Positions 17,851-26,156 of a stretch of DNA of 64,000 nucleotides are shown here, one piece after another. This stretch comes from Shewanella electrica (GTDB taxonomy: Bacteria > Pseudomonadota > Gammaproteobacteria > Enterobacterales > Shewanellaceae): NCBI RefSeq assembly GCF_022321485.1, contig NZ_JAKOGG010000008.1:1-64000 (forward strand), in the 5' to 3' direction. A program made the translations under genes and the position numbers. Every line of letters starts with the position of its first letter. Positions within the stretch are counted from its first letter, which is position 1. The notes below the pieces were generated by a model. It worked only from the letters and a program-made list of their open reading frames with translations, was not told where the DNA came from and searched no databases.

Positions 17851-18876
17851 TTATTCCCAGTTCAGAATTACCTTGCCTGATTGACCAGAACGCATGGCAT
17901 CAAAGCCTGCTTGGAAGTCATCAATAGCAAAATGGTGGGTGATAATTGGCGAAATATCTAAGCCAGATTGGATCAAACTGGCCATCTTGTACCAAGTTTC
18001 AAACATCTCACGGCCGTAAATGCCTTTGATCACCAAACCTTTAAAGATCACCTTGCTCCAATCAATCGCCATTTGGCCGCCAGGAATACCCAGCATGGCA
18101 ATTTTGCCGCCGTGGTTCATGGTGTCCAGCATGGCGTGGAACGCAGAGGGTACGCCAGACATCTCTAAGCCAACGTCAAAGCCTTCGGTCATTTTCAGCT
18201 CTTTCATGACGTCTTTGAGGTTGTCTTTGCTGACATTAACCGCGCGGGTAGCGCCCATTTTACGCGCCAGATCTAAGCGGTATTCGTTGACGTCGGTGAT
18301 CACCACGTGGCGTGCGCCCACGTGTTTACAGATCGCCACCGCCATGATGCCGATAGGGCCAGCGCCAGTGATCAACACATCTTCACCAACCAGATCAAAC
18401 GACAGTGCCGTGTGCACTGCGTTACCGAATGGATCGAAGATAGACGCTAAATCATCACTGATATCATCTGGGATGCGGAAGGCGTTGAACGCTGGAATTA
18501 CCAGATATTCGGCAAAACAGCCTTCGCGGTTCACGCCCACACCAAAGGTGTTGCGGCACAAATGGGTACGACCCGCGCGGCAGTTACGGCAGTGGCCGCA
18601 AGTGATGTGGCCTTCGCCTGAGACGCGGTCACCGAGGTTAAAGCCGCGGACTTCGCTACCCACGCCGACCACTTCACCGACATATTCATGGCCAACCACC
18701 ATAGGTACTGGAATGGTATTTTGTGACCATTCGTCCCAGTTGTAGATATGCACATCGGTACCACAAATGGCGGTTTTGCGAATTTTGATCAGCAGGTCGT
18801 TCGGGCCCATTTCCGGCTTTTCAACATCGACCATCCAGATGCCTTGTTCAGGCTTTAATTTGCTTAGTGCTTTCAT
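17851..18876 (-). CDS. tdh: L-threonine 3-dehydrogenase
   Basis: The 341-residue zinc alcohol-dehydrogenase-family enzyme oxidises L-threonine to 2-amino-3-ketobutyrate with NAD+. Catalytic zinc residues ([18 protein letters not shown]) and the structural zinc cysteines ([15 protein letters not shown]) are in place, as is the Rossmann GAGPIGIMA. It is nearly collinear with E. coli Tdh, which also fixes the start at [15 protein letters not shown] (18876). It lies 20 bp downstream of kbl in the standard kbl-tdh operon. Confidence 0.97.
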   Translation of the reverse strand: MKALSKLKPEQGIWMVDVEKPEMGPNDLLIKIRKTAICGTDVHIYNWDEWSQNTIPVPMVVGHEYVGEVVGVGSEVRGFNLGDRVSGEGHITCGHCRNCRAGRTHLCRNTFGVGVNREGCFAEYLVIPAFNAFRIPDDISDDLASIFDPFGNAVHTALSFDLVGEDVLITGAGPIGIMAVAICKHVGARHVVITDVNEYRLDLARKMGATRAVNVSKDNLKDVMKELKMTEGFDVGLEMSGVPSAFHAMLDTMNHGGKIAMLGIPGGQMAIDWSKVIFKGLVIKGIYGREMFETWYKMASLIQSGLDISPIITHHFAIDDFQAGFDAMRSGQSGKVILNWE

Positions 18877-18896
18877 GATGACTCTCAATGCTCGCC

Positions 18897-20090
18897 TTAG
18901 ATAATGCCCATCTCTTTACCGATACGGGTAAAGGCGGCAATGGCGCGGTCCAGCTGCGCTTTAGTGTGCGCGGCCGACATTTGGGTACGGATACGTGCTT
19001 GGCCTTGTGGTACTACCGGGAACGAGAAGCCAATCACGTAGATGTTTTCTTCGAGCAGTTTGTTAGCAAAATCGCCCGCCAGTTTGGCGTCGCCAATCAT
19101 CACCGGCACGATAGCGTGGTCGGCACCGGCTAAGTTAAAGCCCGCAGCGGACATTTGCTCACGGAAATATTTAGCGTTTTCATGCAATTGGTTACGCAAC
19201 GCGTCGCCGTCTTCCAGCAGCTCCAATACTTTGATGGAGGCCGACACAATCGCTGGTGCCAACGAGTTAGAAAACAGATACGGGCGTGAGCGTTGACGCA
19301 GCCAGTCGATCACTTCTTTTTTACCGGCAGTGTAGCCGCCAGATGCGCCACCAAGGGCTTTGCCGAGTGTGCCGGTGATGATGTCTACGCGATCCATCAC
19401 GTCACAATATTCGTGCGTGCCACGGCCTTTGTCGCCGACAAAACCTACAGCGTGCGAGTCATCCACCATCACCAGTGCGCCGTATTTGTCGGCCAAATCG
19501 CACACGCCTTTGAGGTTGGCAATTACGCCGTCCATCGAGAATACGCCGTCGGTGGCGATCAGAATATGGCGCGCGCCAGCGTCTTTGGCGGCAATCAGTT
19601 GTTGCTCTAAATCCGCCATGTCGTTGTTGGCGTAGCGGAAGCGTTTGGCTTTACACAAACGCACGCCGTCGATGATGGAGGCGTGGTTCAGCGCATCAGA
19701 GATAATCGCGTCTTCAGCGCCGAGTAGGGTTTCAAATAAACCGCCGTTAGCGTCAAAACATGATGAGTACAGAATGGTGTCTTCGGTACCCAAGAACGCC
19801 GACAGTTTGGCTTCCAACTGTTTATGAATATCTTGGGTGCCACAAATAAAGCGCACTGATGCCATGCCAAAGCCGTGATCATCAAGCCCTTGTTTGGCTG
19901 CGGCAATCAATGCTGGATGGTTAGCTAGCCCTAAATAGTTGTTGGCGCAGAAGTTAATCACTTCGGCGTCGTTAACTGTGATGGCGGTTTGTTGTGGTGA
20001 CACGATAACGCGTTCGCTCTTATAAAGACCGTCCGCTTTGGTTTGTTCTAGTTGTTGTTGGATCTGTGTGTAGAATGCAGAAGATGCCAC
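18897..20090 (-). CDS. kbl: 2-amino-3-ketobutyrate coenzyme A ligase
   Basis: The ~397-residue PLP enzyme cleaves 2-amino-3-ketobutyrate with CoA to glycine and acetyl-CoA, completing threonine degradation. Kbl signatures are [35 protein letters not shown] and the PLP-lysine segment [15 protein letters not shown] place the start at GTG 20090, which has AAGGGAG upstream and gives the family length. The ATG at 20138 would add 16 residues. It is followed by tdh. Confidence 0.96.
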   Translation of the reverse strand: MASSAFYTQIQQQLEQTKADGLYKSERVIVSPQQTAITVNDAEVINFCANNYLGLANHPALIAAAKQGLDDHGFGMASVRFICGTQDIHKQLEAKLSAFLGTEDTILYSSCFDANGGLFETLLGAEDAIISDALNHASIIDGVRLCKAKRFRYANNDMADLEQQLIAAKDAGARHILIATDGVFSMDGVIANLKGVCDLADKYGALVMVDDSHAVGFVGDKGRGTHEYCDVMDRVDIITGTLGKALGGASGGYTAGKKEVIDWLRQRSRPYLFSNSLAPAIVSASIKVLELLEDGDALRNQLHENAKYFREQMSAAGFNLAGADHAIVPVMIGDAKLAGDFANKLLEENIYVIGFSFPVVPQGQARIRTQMSAAHTKAQLDRAIAAFTRIGKEMGII

Positions 20091-20252
20091 GTTCAGTCTC
20101 CCTTTTGTGATTATGCTGACTTGTGGAATTGGCGGCATTTTAACCCCAATTAAACTGCCGCCACAGTGATTTTTAGCTCAGCCAGTGCGCTATTAGCTAG
20201 ATTTGGGCATGGTGACGGCAATGATAAATAATTCTAATCCGTGATGGCTCGG

Positions 20253-20891
20253 CTAATCGTGGGCAAGCACTGCGTAGTGCTGTTCCAAACGGGTGATGGT
20301 TTCCAGCGAACTGCTGGTGGCATAAGCGCGAAATAACATAAGCAAGCGCACAACACCTTCGTAGATGCTGCTTTTGGTGATGCTTTTCATGGTGGATTGG
20401 GTCAACTGATAGCTGATCCAGAAACTCACGAGCATTTTTACCGTATCAGCTAATGCAGGAATATTGGCGGGTTCAATCTGCAAAAAACCGTCGTTGCACA
20501 GCTGCGTGAGCAACTCACACACATGGTTTTGCAGTCGAGTTTGTACTTGCAGATAACGTGTTTTCAACGCCTCGTCGCGGCTTAAAATGTCCGCCAAATT
20601 GGTGTAGATAAAGCGGAACTGCCACAACGCATAAAAGATAGCATCAAAGTATTTTATCAGCAGTTCGATGTTGAGCGGCTCATCGTTGTAGGGTTGAAAC
20701 GCCGATTCCAGATGTTGCTCATATTGCTGAAAAATACTGAGGATGATGTCCTCTTTATTACGAAAATGGTAATACAGGTTGCCAGGGCTCATGCCTAAGT
20801 GGGCGGCAATATGGTTGGTGGTGGTGCTGCGCTCACCGTGTTCATTAAAGAGTTGGAGACTCGCTTGAATAATCCGGTCACGGGTTTTCAT
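20253..20891 (-). CDS. TetR/AcrR-family transcriptional regulator
   Basis: The 212-residue protein has a TetR-type helix-turn-helix at the N-terminus (RDRIIQASLQLFNEHG ... GMSPGNLYYHFRNKEDI) and an all-helical ligand-binding domain. AAGGATTG precedes the ATG. It is divergent from waaA (91 bp apart) and upstream of kbl-tdh on the same strand. Its target and ligand cannot be told from sequence. Confidence 0.87.
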   Translation of the reverse strand: MKTRDRIIQASLQLFNEHGERSTTTNHIAAHLGMSPGNLYYHFRNKEDIILSIFQQYEQHLESAFQPYNDEPLNIELLIKYFDAIFYALWQFRFIYTNLADILSRDEALKTRYLQVQTRLQNHVCELLTQLCNDGFLQIEPANIPALADTVKMLVSFWISYQLTQSTMKSITKSSIYEGVVRLLMLFRAYATSSSLETITRLEQHYAVLAHD

Positions 20892-20982
20892 GGCAATCCT
20901 TGAATCAATGGGCCTTGCTTATGCAGTGGGCGCGTCTATGTTAACATGACCGTTTTGGTGATGGACTTGACTGACAACGCGC

Positions 20983-22257
20983 ATGAACCGCATTTGCTAC
21001 TCGTTTTTATTGTACCTGCTTACGCCAATATTGCTGATTTATTTGACGATTCGCGCCATCAAAAGCGCGGATTATCGTGGCCGTTGGGGCGAACGTTTTG
21101 GCTTAACCAAGCTGCGAGCAACCGATATTTTGCTGCATAGCGTGTCGATGGGGGAAACCCAAGCGGCGATTCCGTTTATCAAAGCGATACAACAGCAGTA
21201 CCCCCAGTTTAGCATCACCGTGACGACCACTAGCCCTACCGGTTCGCAACTGGTGCAAAAAGCACTGGGCGACAGTGTGCAACACTGTTATCTACCGTTC
21301 GATCTGCCGCTGTGCATCCGCCGTTTTCTGCGACAAGTGCAGCCTCAATTGCTCATCGTGATGGAAACCGAGCTGTGGCCTAATCTGCTGCATCAAGCCA
21401 AACAACGCGGCAGCCACATTGTGCTCGCCAACGCACGATTGTCGGCGAAATCTGCCGCAGGTTACCAGAAATGGGCCAAGCTCAGTGGCCCGATGTTGCA
21501 ACAGTTAGATGCTATTGCGGTGCAAACGGCAGAAGAAGCTGAGCGTTTTATCCGCTTAGGCGTCGCTGCCGACAAGGTGCAGGTGTGTGGCAGTTTGAAG
21601 TTTGATTTAAGCCTAGATAGCGCAAAATTGGCGCCGTATTTGGCGTTGAAACAGCAGTGGCAACGTTCAATTGTGTGGGTGGCTGGCAGTGTGCATCCGG
21701 GCGAGTTCGAGGCGGTATTGGCCTGTCATCAGCAAATCTTACAGCGTTGGCCTGACGCGTTATTGATCATGGTGCCACGTCATCCTGAGCAGTTTGATAA
21801 CGCCGCCAATACGATTAAAAATACTGGATTGAGCGTAGTGCGCCGCAGTGCGCAGCAACCGGTCATCGAAACTACTCAAGTATTACTCGGCGATACGATG
21901 GGCGAAATGCTCGGCTGGTATGCCTGTGGCGATTTAGCGTTTGTCGGTGGCTCGCTGATTGTAATGGGCGGCCATAATTCGTTGGAACCCGCCGCATTGG
22001 GATTACCAATTTTACAAGGGCCGAACTATCGCGATTTTCTGGAGATCAGCAACTGTTTACAACAGCAAGGTGCGATGCAGATTGTCGCTAACGGTGATGA
22101 GATGGCTCGCGCCGCGCTAGCACTGTTGAGTGATCCGCAGCAGCAAGCGCAAGCGGGCAATGCTGGGCTGGCGGTGGTTGAACGTAACCGTGGCACGCTG
22201 CAGCGGCAGTTTGCGGTAGTTGCGCCGTGGCTGGAACAGTTGGCGCAACATCACTAA
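20983..22257 (+). CDS. waaA: 3-deoxy-D-manno-octulosonic acid transferase (Kdo transferase)
   Basis: The 424-residue GT30 enzyme adds Kdo to lipid IVA at the cytoplasmic face of the inner membrane. An N-terminal membrane anchor is followed by YRGRWGERFG and HSVSMGETQAA. The C-terminal GGSLIVMGGHNSLEPAALG segment is typical of WaaA. The start lacks a strong ribosome-binding site. It ends 3 bp from the convergent Kdo kinase stop. Confidence 0.94.
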   Translation: MNRICYSFLLYLLTPILLIYLTIRAIKSADYRGRWGERFGLTKLRATDILLHSVSMGETQAAIPFIKAIQQQYPQFSITVTTTSPTGSQLVQKALGDSVQHCYLPFDLPLCIRRFLRQVQPQLLIVMETELWPNLLHQAKQRGSHIVLANARLSAKSAAGYQKWAKLSGPMLQQLDAIAVQTAEEAERFIRLGVAADKVQVCGSLKFDLSLDSAKLAPYLALKQQWQRSIVWVAGSVHPGEFEAVLACHQQILQRWPDALLIMVPRHPEQFDNAANTIKNTGLSVVRRSAQQPVIETTQVLLGDTMGEMLGWYACGDLAFVGGSLIVMGGHNSLEPAALGLPILQGPNYRDFLEISNCLQQQGAMQIVANGDEMARAALALLSDPQQQAQAGNAGLAVVERNRGTLQRQFAVVAPWLEQLAQHH

Positions 22258-22260
22258 CGA

Positions 22261-22989
22261 TCAATCCCGCAGAGCTAGCGGATTAATTTGCTGGTAGCCA
22301 ACCATGAGTTGCTGCCAGCAAGTGTCATCAAATGCTAGCGCGGGCTGCTTGGTTTTTTCTTTTCTAAATGAGCGCAATAGTCGCTCGATATTACTGCGTT
22401 GCCAGTCGGGCGCAGCATCGCGCAATTCACCGCGATCGAAATCAATCAGATAGAATTGCCCTTCGCTCAACAGAATGTTTTTGGCGTTGAGATCGGCATG
22501 GTACACGCCGCGCTGGTGGAACTTGGCAATCAGTTGACCGAGGTTTTGCCACTCGTCACCTGTTAATGCACGCTCAGCCAGTAAGCCAACCAAATCCTGC
22601 GCCTGTGGCAGCAGTGTGGTCAGAATATCGGCGCGATAAACAAAACCGCTACGCACCACATGGGCCGCCACCGGTTTAGGCACCGCAAAGTCTTCGGCAT
22701 ACAGTTGTTCTAGCAGTTGTAGCTCGGCAAAGGCGCGGGTGTTTTCATAGCCCGCAAATGGGTAGGCATCTTTGATCAGCTTGGCAATCAAACCGCCACG
22801 CCAATAGTGGCGCAGTGCCCAACGTTGATGATTGTGTTCAACAAACCAGGTGATATTGCGGCCACTGGAGCTGCCAATAACACAGTTTTGTCGACGCCAA
22901 AAGGCTTCGGTGAACCATTCTGGGCTGATCTCAGCGGGGGTGTCGGCACAAAATGCGATCTGGCCATGGGCGGTTTTTTTTAACTGCAT
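22261..22989 (-). CDS. kdkA: 3-deoxy-D-manno-octulosonic acid kinase
   Basis: The 242-residue protein is a member of the KdkA/WaaP small kinase family, with the catalytic loop YHADLNAKNILL and metal-binding LIDFDRGEL. KdkA phosphorylates the 4-hydroxyl of Kdo. Organisms with a single Kdo residue (Haemophilus, Vibrio, Shewanella) use this phosphate in place of the second Kdo. The pairing with waaA and a GT9 enzyme supports the LPS role. It is divergent from the GT9 gene. Confidence 0.9.
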   Translation of the reverse strand: MQLKKTAHGQIAFCADTPAEISPEWFTEAFWRRQNCVIGSSSGRNITWFVEHNHQRWALRHYWRGGLIAKLIKDAYPFAGYENTRAFAELQLLEQLYAEDFAVPKPVAAHVVRSGFVYRADILTTLLPQAQDLVGLLAERALTGDEWQNLGQLIAKFHQRGVYHADLNAKNILLSEGQFYLIDFDRGELRDAAPDWQRSNIERLLRSFRKEKTKQPALAFDDTCWQQLMVGYQQINPLALRD

Positions 22990-23074
22990 GTTAATGTGTA
23001 TCTAAAGCGTTAGCACCTGACGCCATTCTACATTAAGATTTGTGCCTTGCACTTAATAAGCCTCGATTAATCCC

Positions 23075-24121
23075 ATGCGTTTTGACCCAAGCCAAATGAA
23101 ATCTCTCTGTATTTTGCGCCTCTCAGCTATCGGTGACGTATGTCATGCGGTGGCAATGGTGCAGGCCATTCAACGGCAATATCCGCAACTGCCGATTACT
23201 TGGATAGTGGGTAAAGTGGAATATCAACTGTTGCAGCATCTGCCCGGCGTCGAGTTAGTCATTTTTGATAAATCCTTGGGTTGGAAGAGCTACGGCGATT
23301 TGAAACGCAAACTCGGTGGGCGTAAATTCGATGTGCTGTTGCATATGCAGGTGGCGGCTCGAGCGACCATTGCCTCATTGATGATTAAGGCCAAAGTGCG
23401 TATCGGTTTTGATCGGGCGCGCGCTAAAGAAGGTCAATGGCTGGTGACCAACGAACGGGTAAAACCGTTAGCAACGCCCCATGTGCTAGATGGCTTTATG
23501 GGCTTTGCCGAAAAAATCGGCGTGACTGATTTAACACCTAAGTGGCATATTCCGATCCCTGAATCAGATATGGCCTTTGCCGAGCAACAACTGCCTGACG
23601 GTGAAAAAGCCTTAGTGATCTGCGCTGCCGCCAGCAAAGCAGAACGCAATTGGTTGCCAGAGCGCTATGCCGCCGTGGCGGATTATGCCGCTGCCAAAGG
23701 TTTTACAGTTTATCTGTGTGGTGGTCCGGCACAGTTAGAAAAGACGTTGGCAGCCGATATCATTAAGCACAGTCAATCTGAGTTGACCAATCTGGTGGGA
23801 CAAACTTCCTTGGTACAACTGCTGGCGCTGCTAAAACGCGCCACGATTGTATTGGCGCCCGACACCGGCCCCGCACACATGGCGGTGACTCAAGGCACGC
23901 CTGTCATCGGTTTATATGCCCATTCCAACCCCGGTCGCACTGGGCCGTATCTGTATCGCGATTATGTTGCGAGTGTTTATGAGCAGGTGATGGCTGAGCA
24001 ACTGCCTAACCAACCGATCCCGTGGGGCAAGCGCGCCAAAGGCGGTGACTTGATGAGCCGTATTAGCGTGGCACAGGTGTGTGGATTGTTCGATAACGTT
24101 GAAATTGCCTTGAAGAAATGA
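23075..24121 (+). CDS. GT9-family glycosyltransferase, LPS heptosyltransferase-like
   Basis: The 348-residue protein has the GT9 N-terminal signature LRLSAIGDVCHAVAMVQAI and the C-terminal donor-site motif LAPDTGPAHMA. It resembles heptosyltransferase I/II. By position beside waaA and kdkA it probably adds a heptose to the Kdo-phosphate inner core, but which linkage it makes is unclear. The start may instead be the second ATG at 23096 (MKSLCILRLSAIGD). Confidence 0.86.
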   Translation: MRFDPSQMKSLCILRLSAIGDVCHAVAMVQAIQRQYPQLPITWIVGKVEYQLLQHLPGVELVIFDKSLGWKSYGDLKRKLGGRKFDVLLHMQVAARATIASLMIKAKVRIGFDRARAKEGQWLVTNERVKPLATPHVLDGFMGFAEKIGVTDLTPKWHIPIPESDMAFAEQQLPDGEKALVICAAASKAERNWLPERYAAVADYAAAKGFTVYLCGGPAQLEKTLAADIIKHSQSELTNLVGQTSLVQLLALLKRATIVLAPDTGPAHMAVTQGTPVIGLYAHSNPGRTGPYLYRDYVASVYEQVMAEQLPNQPIPWGKRAKGGDLMSRISVAQVCGLFDNVEIALKK

Positions 24122-24138
24122 ATTTTTATTACTGTTTA

Positions 24139-24250
24139 TTAACATGCTAAATGTAAGGGAATTTATTTGTTCTTAGAGATCTCTAAGCGGTTTTTGGGAA
24201 TAAATTCGATAGTTTTTAGCTGGTTACTGTATCAACTTTTAGCATGTTAA
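24139..24250. promoter_or_regulatory. Inverted-repeat region upstream of the gfc locus
   Basis: A perfect 13-bp inverted repeat bounds this 112-bp element: TTAACATGCTAAA at 24139-24151 and its reverse complement at 24238-24250. Inside lies a perfect 16-bp palindrome CTTAGAGATCTCTAAG (24172-24187). The element starts 18 bp after the GT9 stop and ends about 150 bp before gfcA. Paired operator sites for one regulator with a second operator between them are the simplest reading. The palindrome resembles an RcsB box only loosely. Confidence 0.5.
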
Positions 24251-24402
24251 CTGGTGTAAATAGCGAAGAATGACTTGACCACGTATTGATATCCGATTAC
24301 ATTTAGAGCAGTTTTTGCTGTGCCGAATAGTGTCAGTACCCGTTTCGCGGCCTCACTAGTTTCGTTTGCACAACTTTTATATCCGTCTACAAGGAGTTTG
24401 CT

Positions 24403-24681
24403 ATGAAAAAAAGTGCAATTGCGATGTTGACCGCATCTTTGCTGTTTGCAGGTTCTGCAATGGCTGCTGAACCTGCTGGTTCAGAAGCTTCTACCACTAG
24501 CTTTGGTGGTTTAGGTACTGCAGGTATGGTTGGCGTTGGTGTTGCAGCTGCAGCGGCTGTAGCTGTTGCTGTTGATAATAACAACAACGATACAGATGAC
24601 AACACAGGTACTGGTGGTACTGGTACTTCAGGTACTGGTGGTACTGGTACTGGTGGTACAGGTACTACAGGTACTAACTAA
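24403..24681 (+). CDS. gfcA: GfcA/YjbE-like small Thr/Gly-rich secreted protein
   Basis: The 92-residue protein has a Sec signal peptide (MKKSAIAMLTASLLFAGSAMAA) and an Ala/Val/Gly hydrophobic stretch (about 45-65). An Asp/Asn-rich stretch comes next, then a C-terminal tail of Gly-Thr repeats encoded by a tandem GGTACT/GGT array (24607-24676). This layout matches GfcA (YmcD) and YjbE, the first genes of the gfcABCD and yjbEFGH operons. Function is unknown. AAGGAG lies 7 bases upstream of the ATG. A strong terminator follows the gene. Confidence 0.8.
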   Translation: MKKSAIAMLTASLLFAGSAMAAEPAGSEASTTSFGGLGTAGMVGVGVAAAAAVAVAVDNNNNDTDDNTGTGGTGTSGTGGTGTGGTGTTGTN

Positions 24682-24700
24682 GTTGTTGTTATTCAAATAA

Positions 24701-24725
24701 AGGCCAGCCGATGCTGGCCTTTTTT
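24701..24725 (+). terminator. Intra-operon terminator after gfcA
   Basis: AGGCCAGC pairs perfectly with GCTGGCCT (24701-24720) and is followed by a U-run. It lies between gfcA and gfcB with no obvious new promoter in the 22 bp before gfcB, so it probably attenuates the downstream genes relative to gfcA. Confidence 0.85.
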
Positions 24726-24747
24726 ATCGGTTCAACATAAGCAATCT

Positions 24748-25404
24748 ATGAACAAAAAACTCTTATTCGCACTGGTATGTGCTGTTGGATTAACAGGATG
24801 TGGTTCTAAGAGTTCTCTGGTATACCAGACCTTCAAAGAGGCGATCTCTGCCCCTCCTAGCTACGACATTTCTGCAGCAGATTTAGAAAAATTTCCCTAT
24901 CCTGTGATCTATGGTCAATTAGGTGATGGTTCTCAGGCCGTTATTGTGCTTGCCTACGTTAAAGGCGATGAAAGACAGTGGCTGACGGCTCAAAAAGAAA
25001 GCATGACCACAAAGTATGGGCGCTTAGTTCGTACCGCTGGATTAAAGCACGATCTGGCCGCTATAACATTTGATGGCGTCGATCCATTGTCTCGCCCGCT
25101 AGCTGAGCTGAGTGGGGCAACGGCAACAGGGCGGGTCGATCTGCTGCCAAGCTATAAGTTTGGTTTAAAATTTGAGAGTCGGTTTGCAGTAAAAGAACAG
25201 CAAACCGTACAACTCGGTCCATTGAGCAAACAACTGACGTTGGTTGAAGAAACTTTTTCTATTCCAGAGATTGATTATCACGTCATTAATAAGTTTTGGC
25301 TCGATGATCATGGCTTAGTGTGGAAGTCTGAACAGGCGCCATCCCCCGACTTACCTGTTTTTCGCGTGACATTGCTTAAGCCGTATAGCGGAGATGAATC
25401 ATGA
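24748..25404 (+). CDS. gfcB: GfcB/YjbF-family outer-membrane lipoprotein
   Basis: The 218-residue protein has a lipoprotein signal peptide with lipobox LTGCG (Cys18). The YjbF/GfcB-family body follows, with YPVIYGQLGDGSQAVIVLAYV early and EETFSIPEIDYHVINKFWLD late. Homologues lie in group 4 capsule and exopolysaccharide loci. The stop codon overlaps the start of gfcC (ATGA). Confidence 0.85.
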   Translation: MNKKLLFALVCAVGLTGCGSKSSLVYQTFKEAISAPPSYDISAADLEKFPYPVIYGQLGDGSQAVIVLAYVKGDERQWLTAQKESMTTKYGRLVRTAGLKHDLAAITFDGVDPLSRPLAELSGATATGRVDLLPSYKFGLKFESRFAVKEQQTVQLGPLSKQLTLVEETFSIPEIDYHVINKFWLDDHGLVWKSEQAPSPDLPVFRVTLLKPYSGDES

Positions 25405-26132
25405 AACCGCTCAGATATTTTTTATTGACTGTTGCCTCATTCCTTTGCGCTGATCACGTCTTTGCCGCGCAACCCGTAAATGTCACTGCCATGGGGCAGG
25501 TGCAGCTACCCTCATCTGCCACATTTTCTACTGACGATAGGATCGGCAAAGTTGTTGCCGCTGCAATTTATCAGCAACACGCCTATCTCACTGGTGCTGC
25601 ATGGATTCGTCAATCTTTTGTACTGCATCAAAGTGCGCGTCGACTGTTGTTGTTAAATGAATTGCCGAATCTGCAACTTGACCCTGCACTGACAAGTTCT
25701 TTAATGCAACAGATAAAGCAACTACGTGCTACCGGTCGTGTTGATGTGAAATTTGATTGGGACTTGCTGGAATTAACGTCATCCCAGAATCGTTATTTGC
25801 AGCAAGAAGATCAGTTTTATGTGCCAACTCGCCCAGATACGGTGCGGGTGGTCGGGGCCGTGGCCCCGTATACGGTAGCATTTGTGGCGAATAAAACGGT
25901 GGCTGATTATGCGGCGGAACTGCAACGTCTGCCAGGAGCTGACCCTAGTTATGTTTGGGTGATTGAGCCTGATACCAGTATCCGTAAGGTAGGCATTGCC
26001 TATTGGAATACAGAACAGGCATATCTAGCGCCTGGTAGCTACATTTACGTTCCAATTGCTGATGATGACCAACGACTGGAACAGTTCCAGCAGTCATTAT
26101 TACAACTTTTCAGCGCACAGCTATTACCGTAA
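25401..26132 (+). CDS. gfcC: GfcC/YjbG-family capsule/exopolysaccharide protein
   Basis: The 243-residue protein has a signal peptide (about residues 1-22) and the GfcC-type layout. A SLBB-like segment (VRVVGAVAPYTVAFVANKTVADYAAEL) is followed by GSYIYVPIADDDQRLEQFQQSLLQL. GfcC is periplasmic and structurally related to part of the Wza export channel. The start overlaps the gfcB stop by 4 bases, so translation is coupled. Confidence 0.84.
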   Translation: MKPLRYFLLTVASFLCADHVFAAQPVNVTAMGQVQLPSSATFSTDDRIGKVVAAAIYQQHAYLTGAAWIRQSFVLHQSARRLLLLNELPNLQLDPALTSSLMQQIKQLRATGRVDVKFDWDLLELTSSQNRYLQQEDQFYVPTRPDTVRVVGAVAPYTVAFVANKTVADYAAELQRLPGADPSYVWVIEPDTSIRKVGIAYWNTEQAYLAPGSYIYVPIADDDQRLEQFQQSLLQLFSAQLLP

Positions 26133-26156
26133 ATTTGTCGGATCCATGGACGATAT

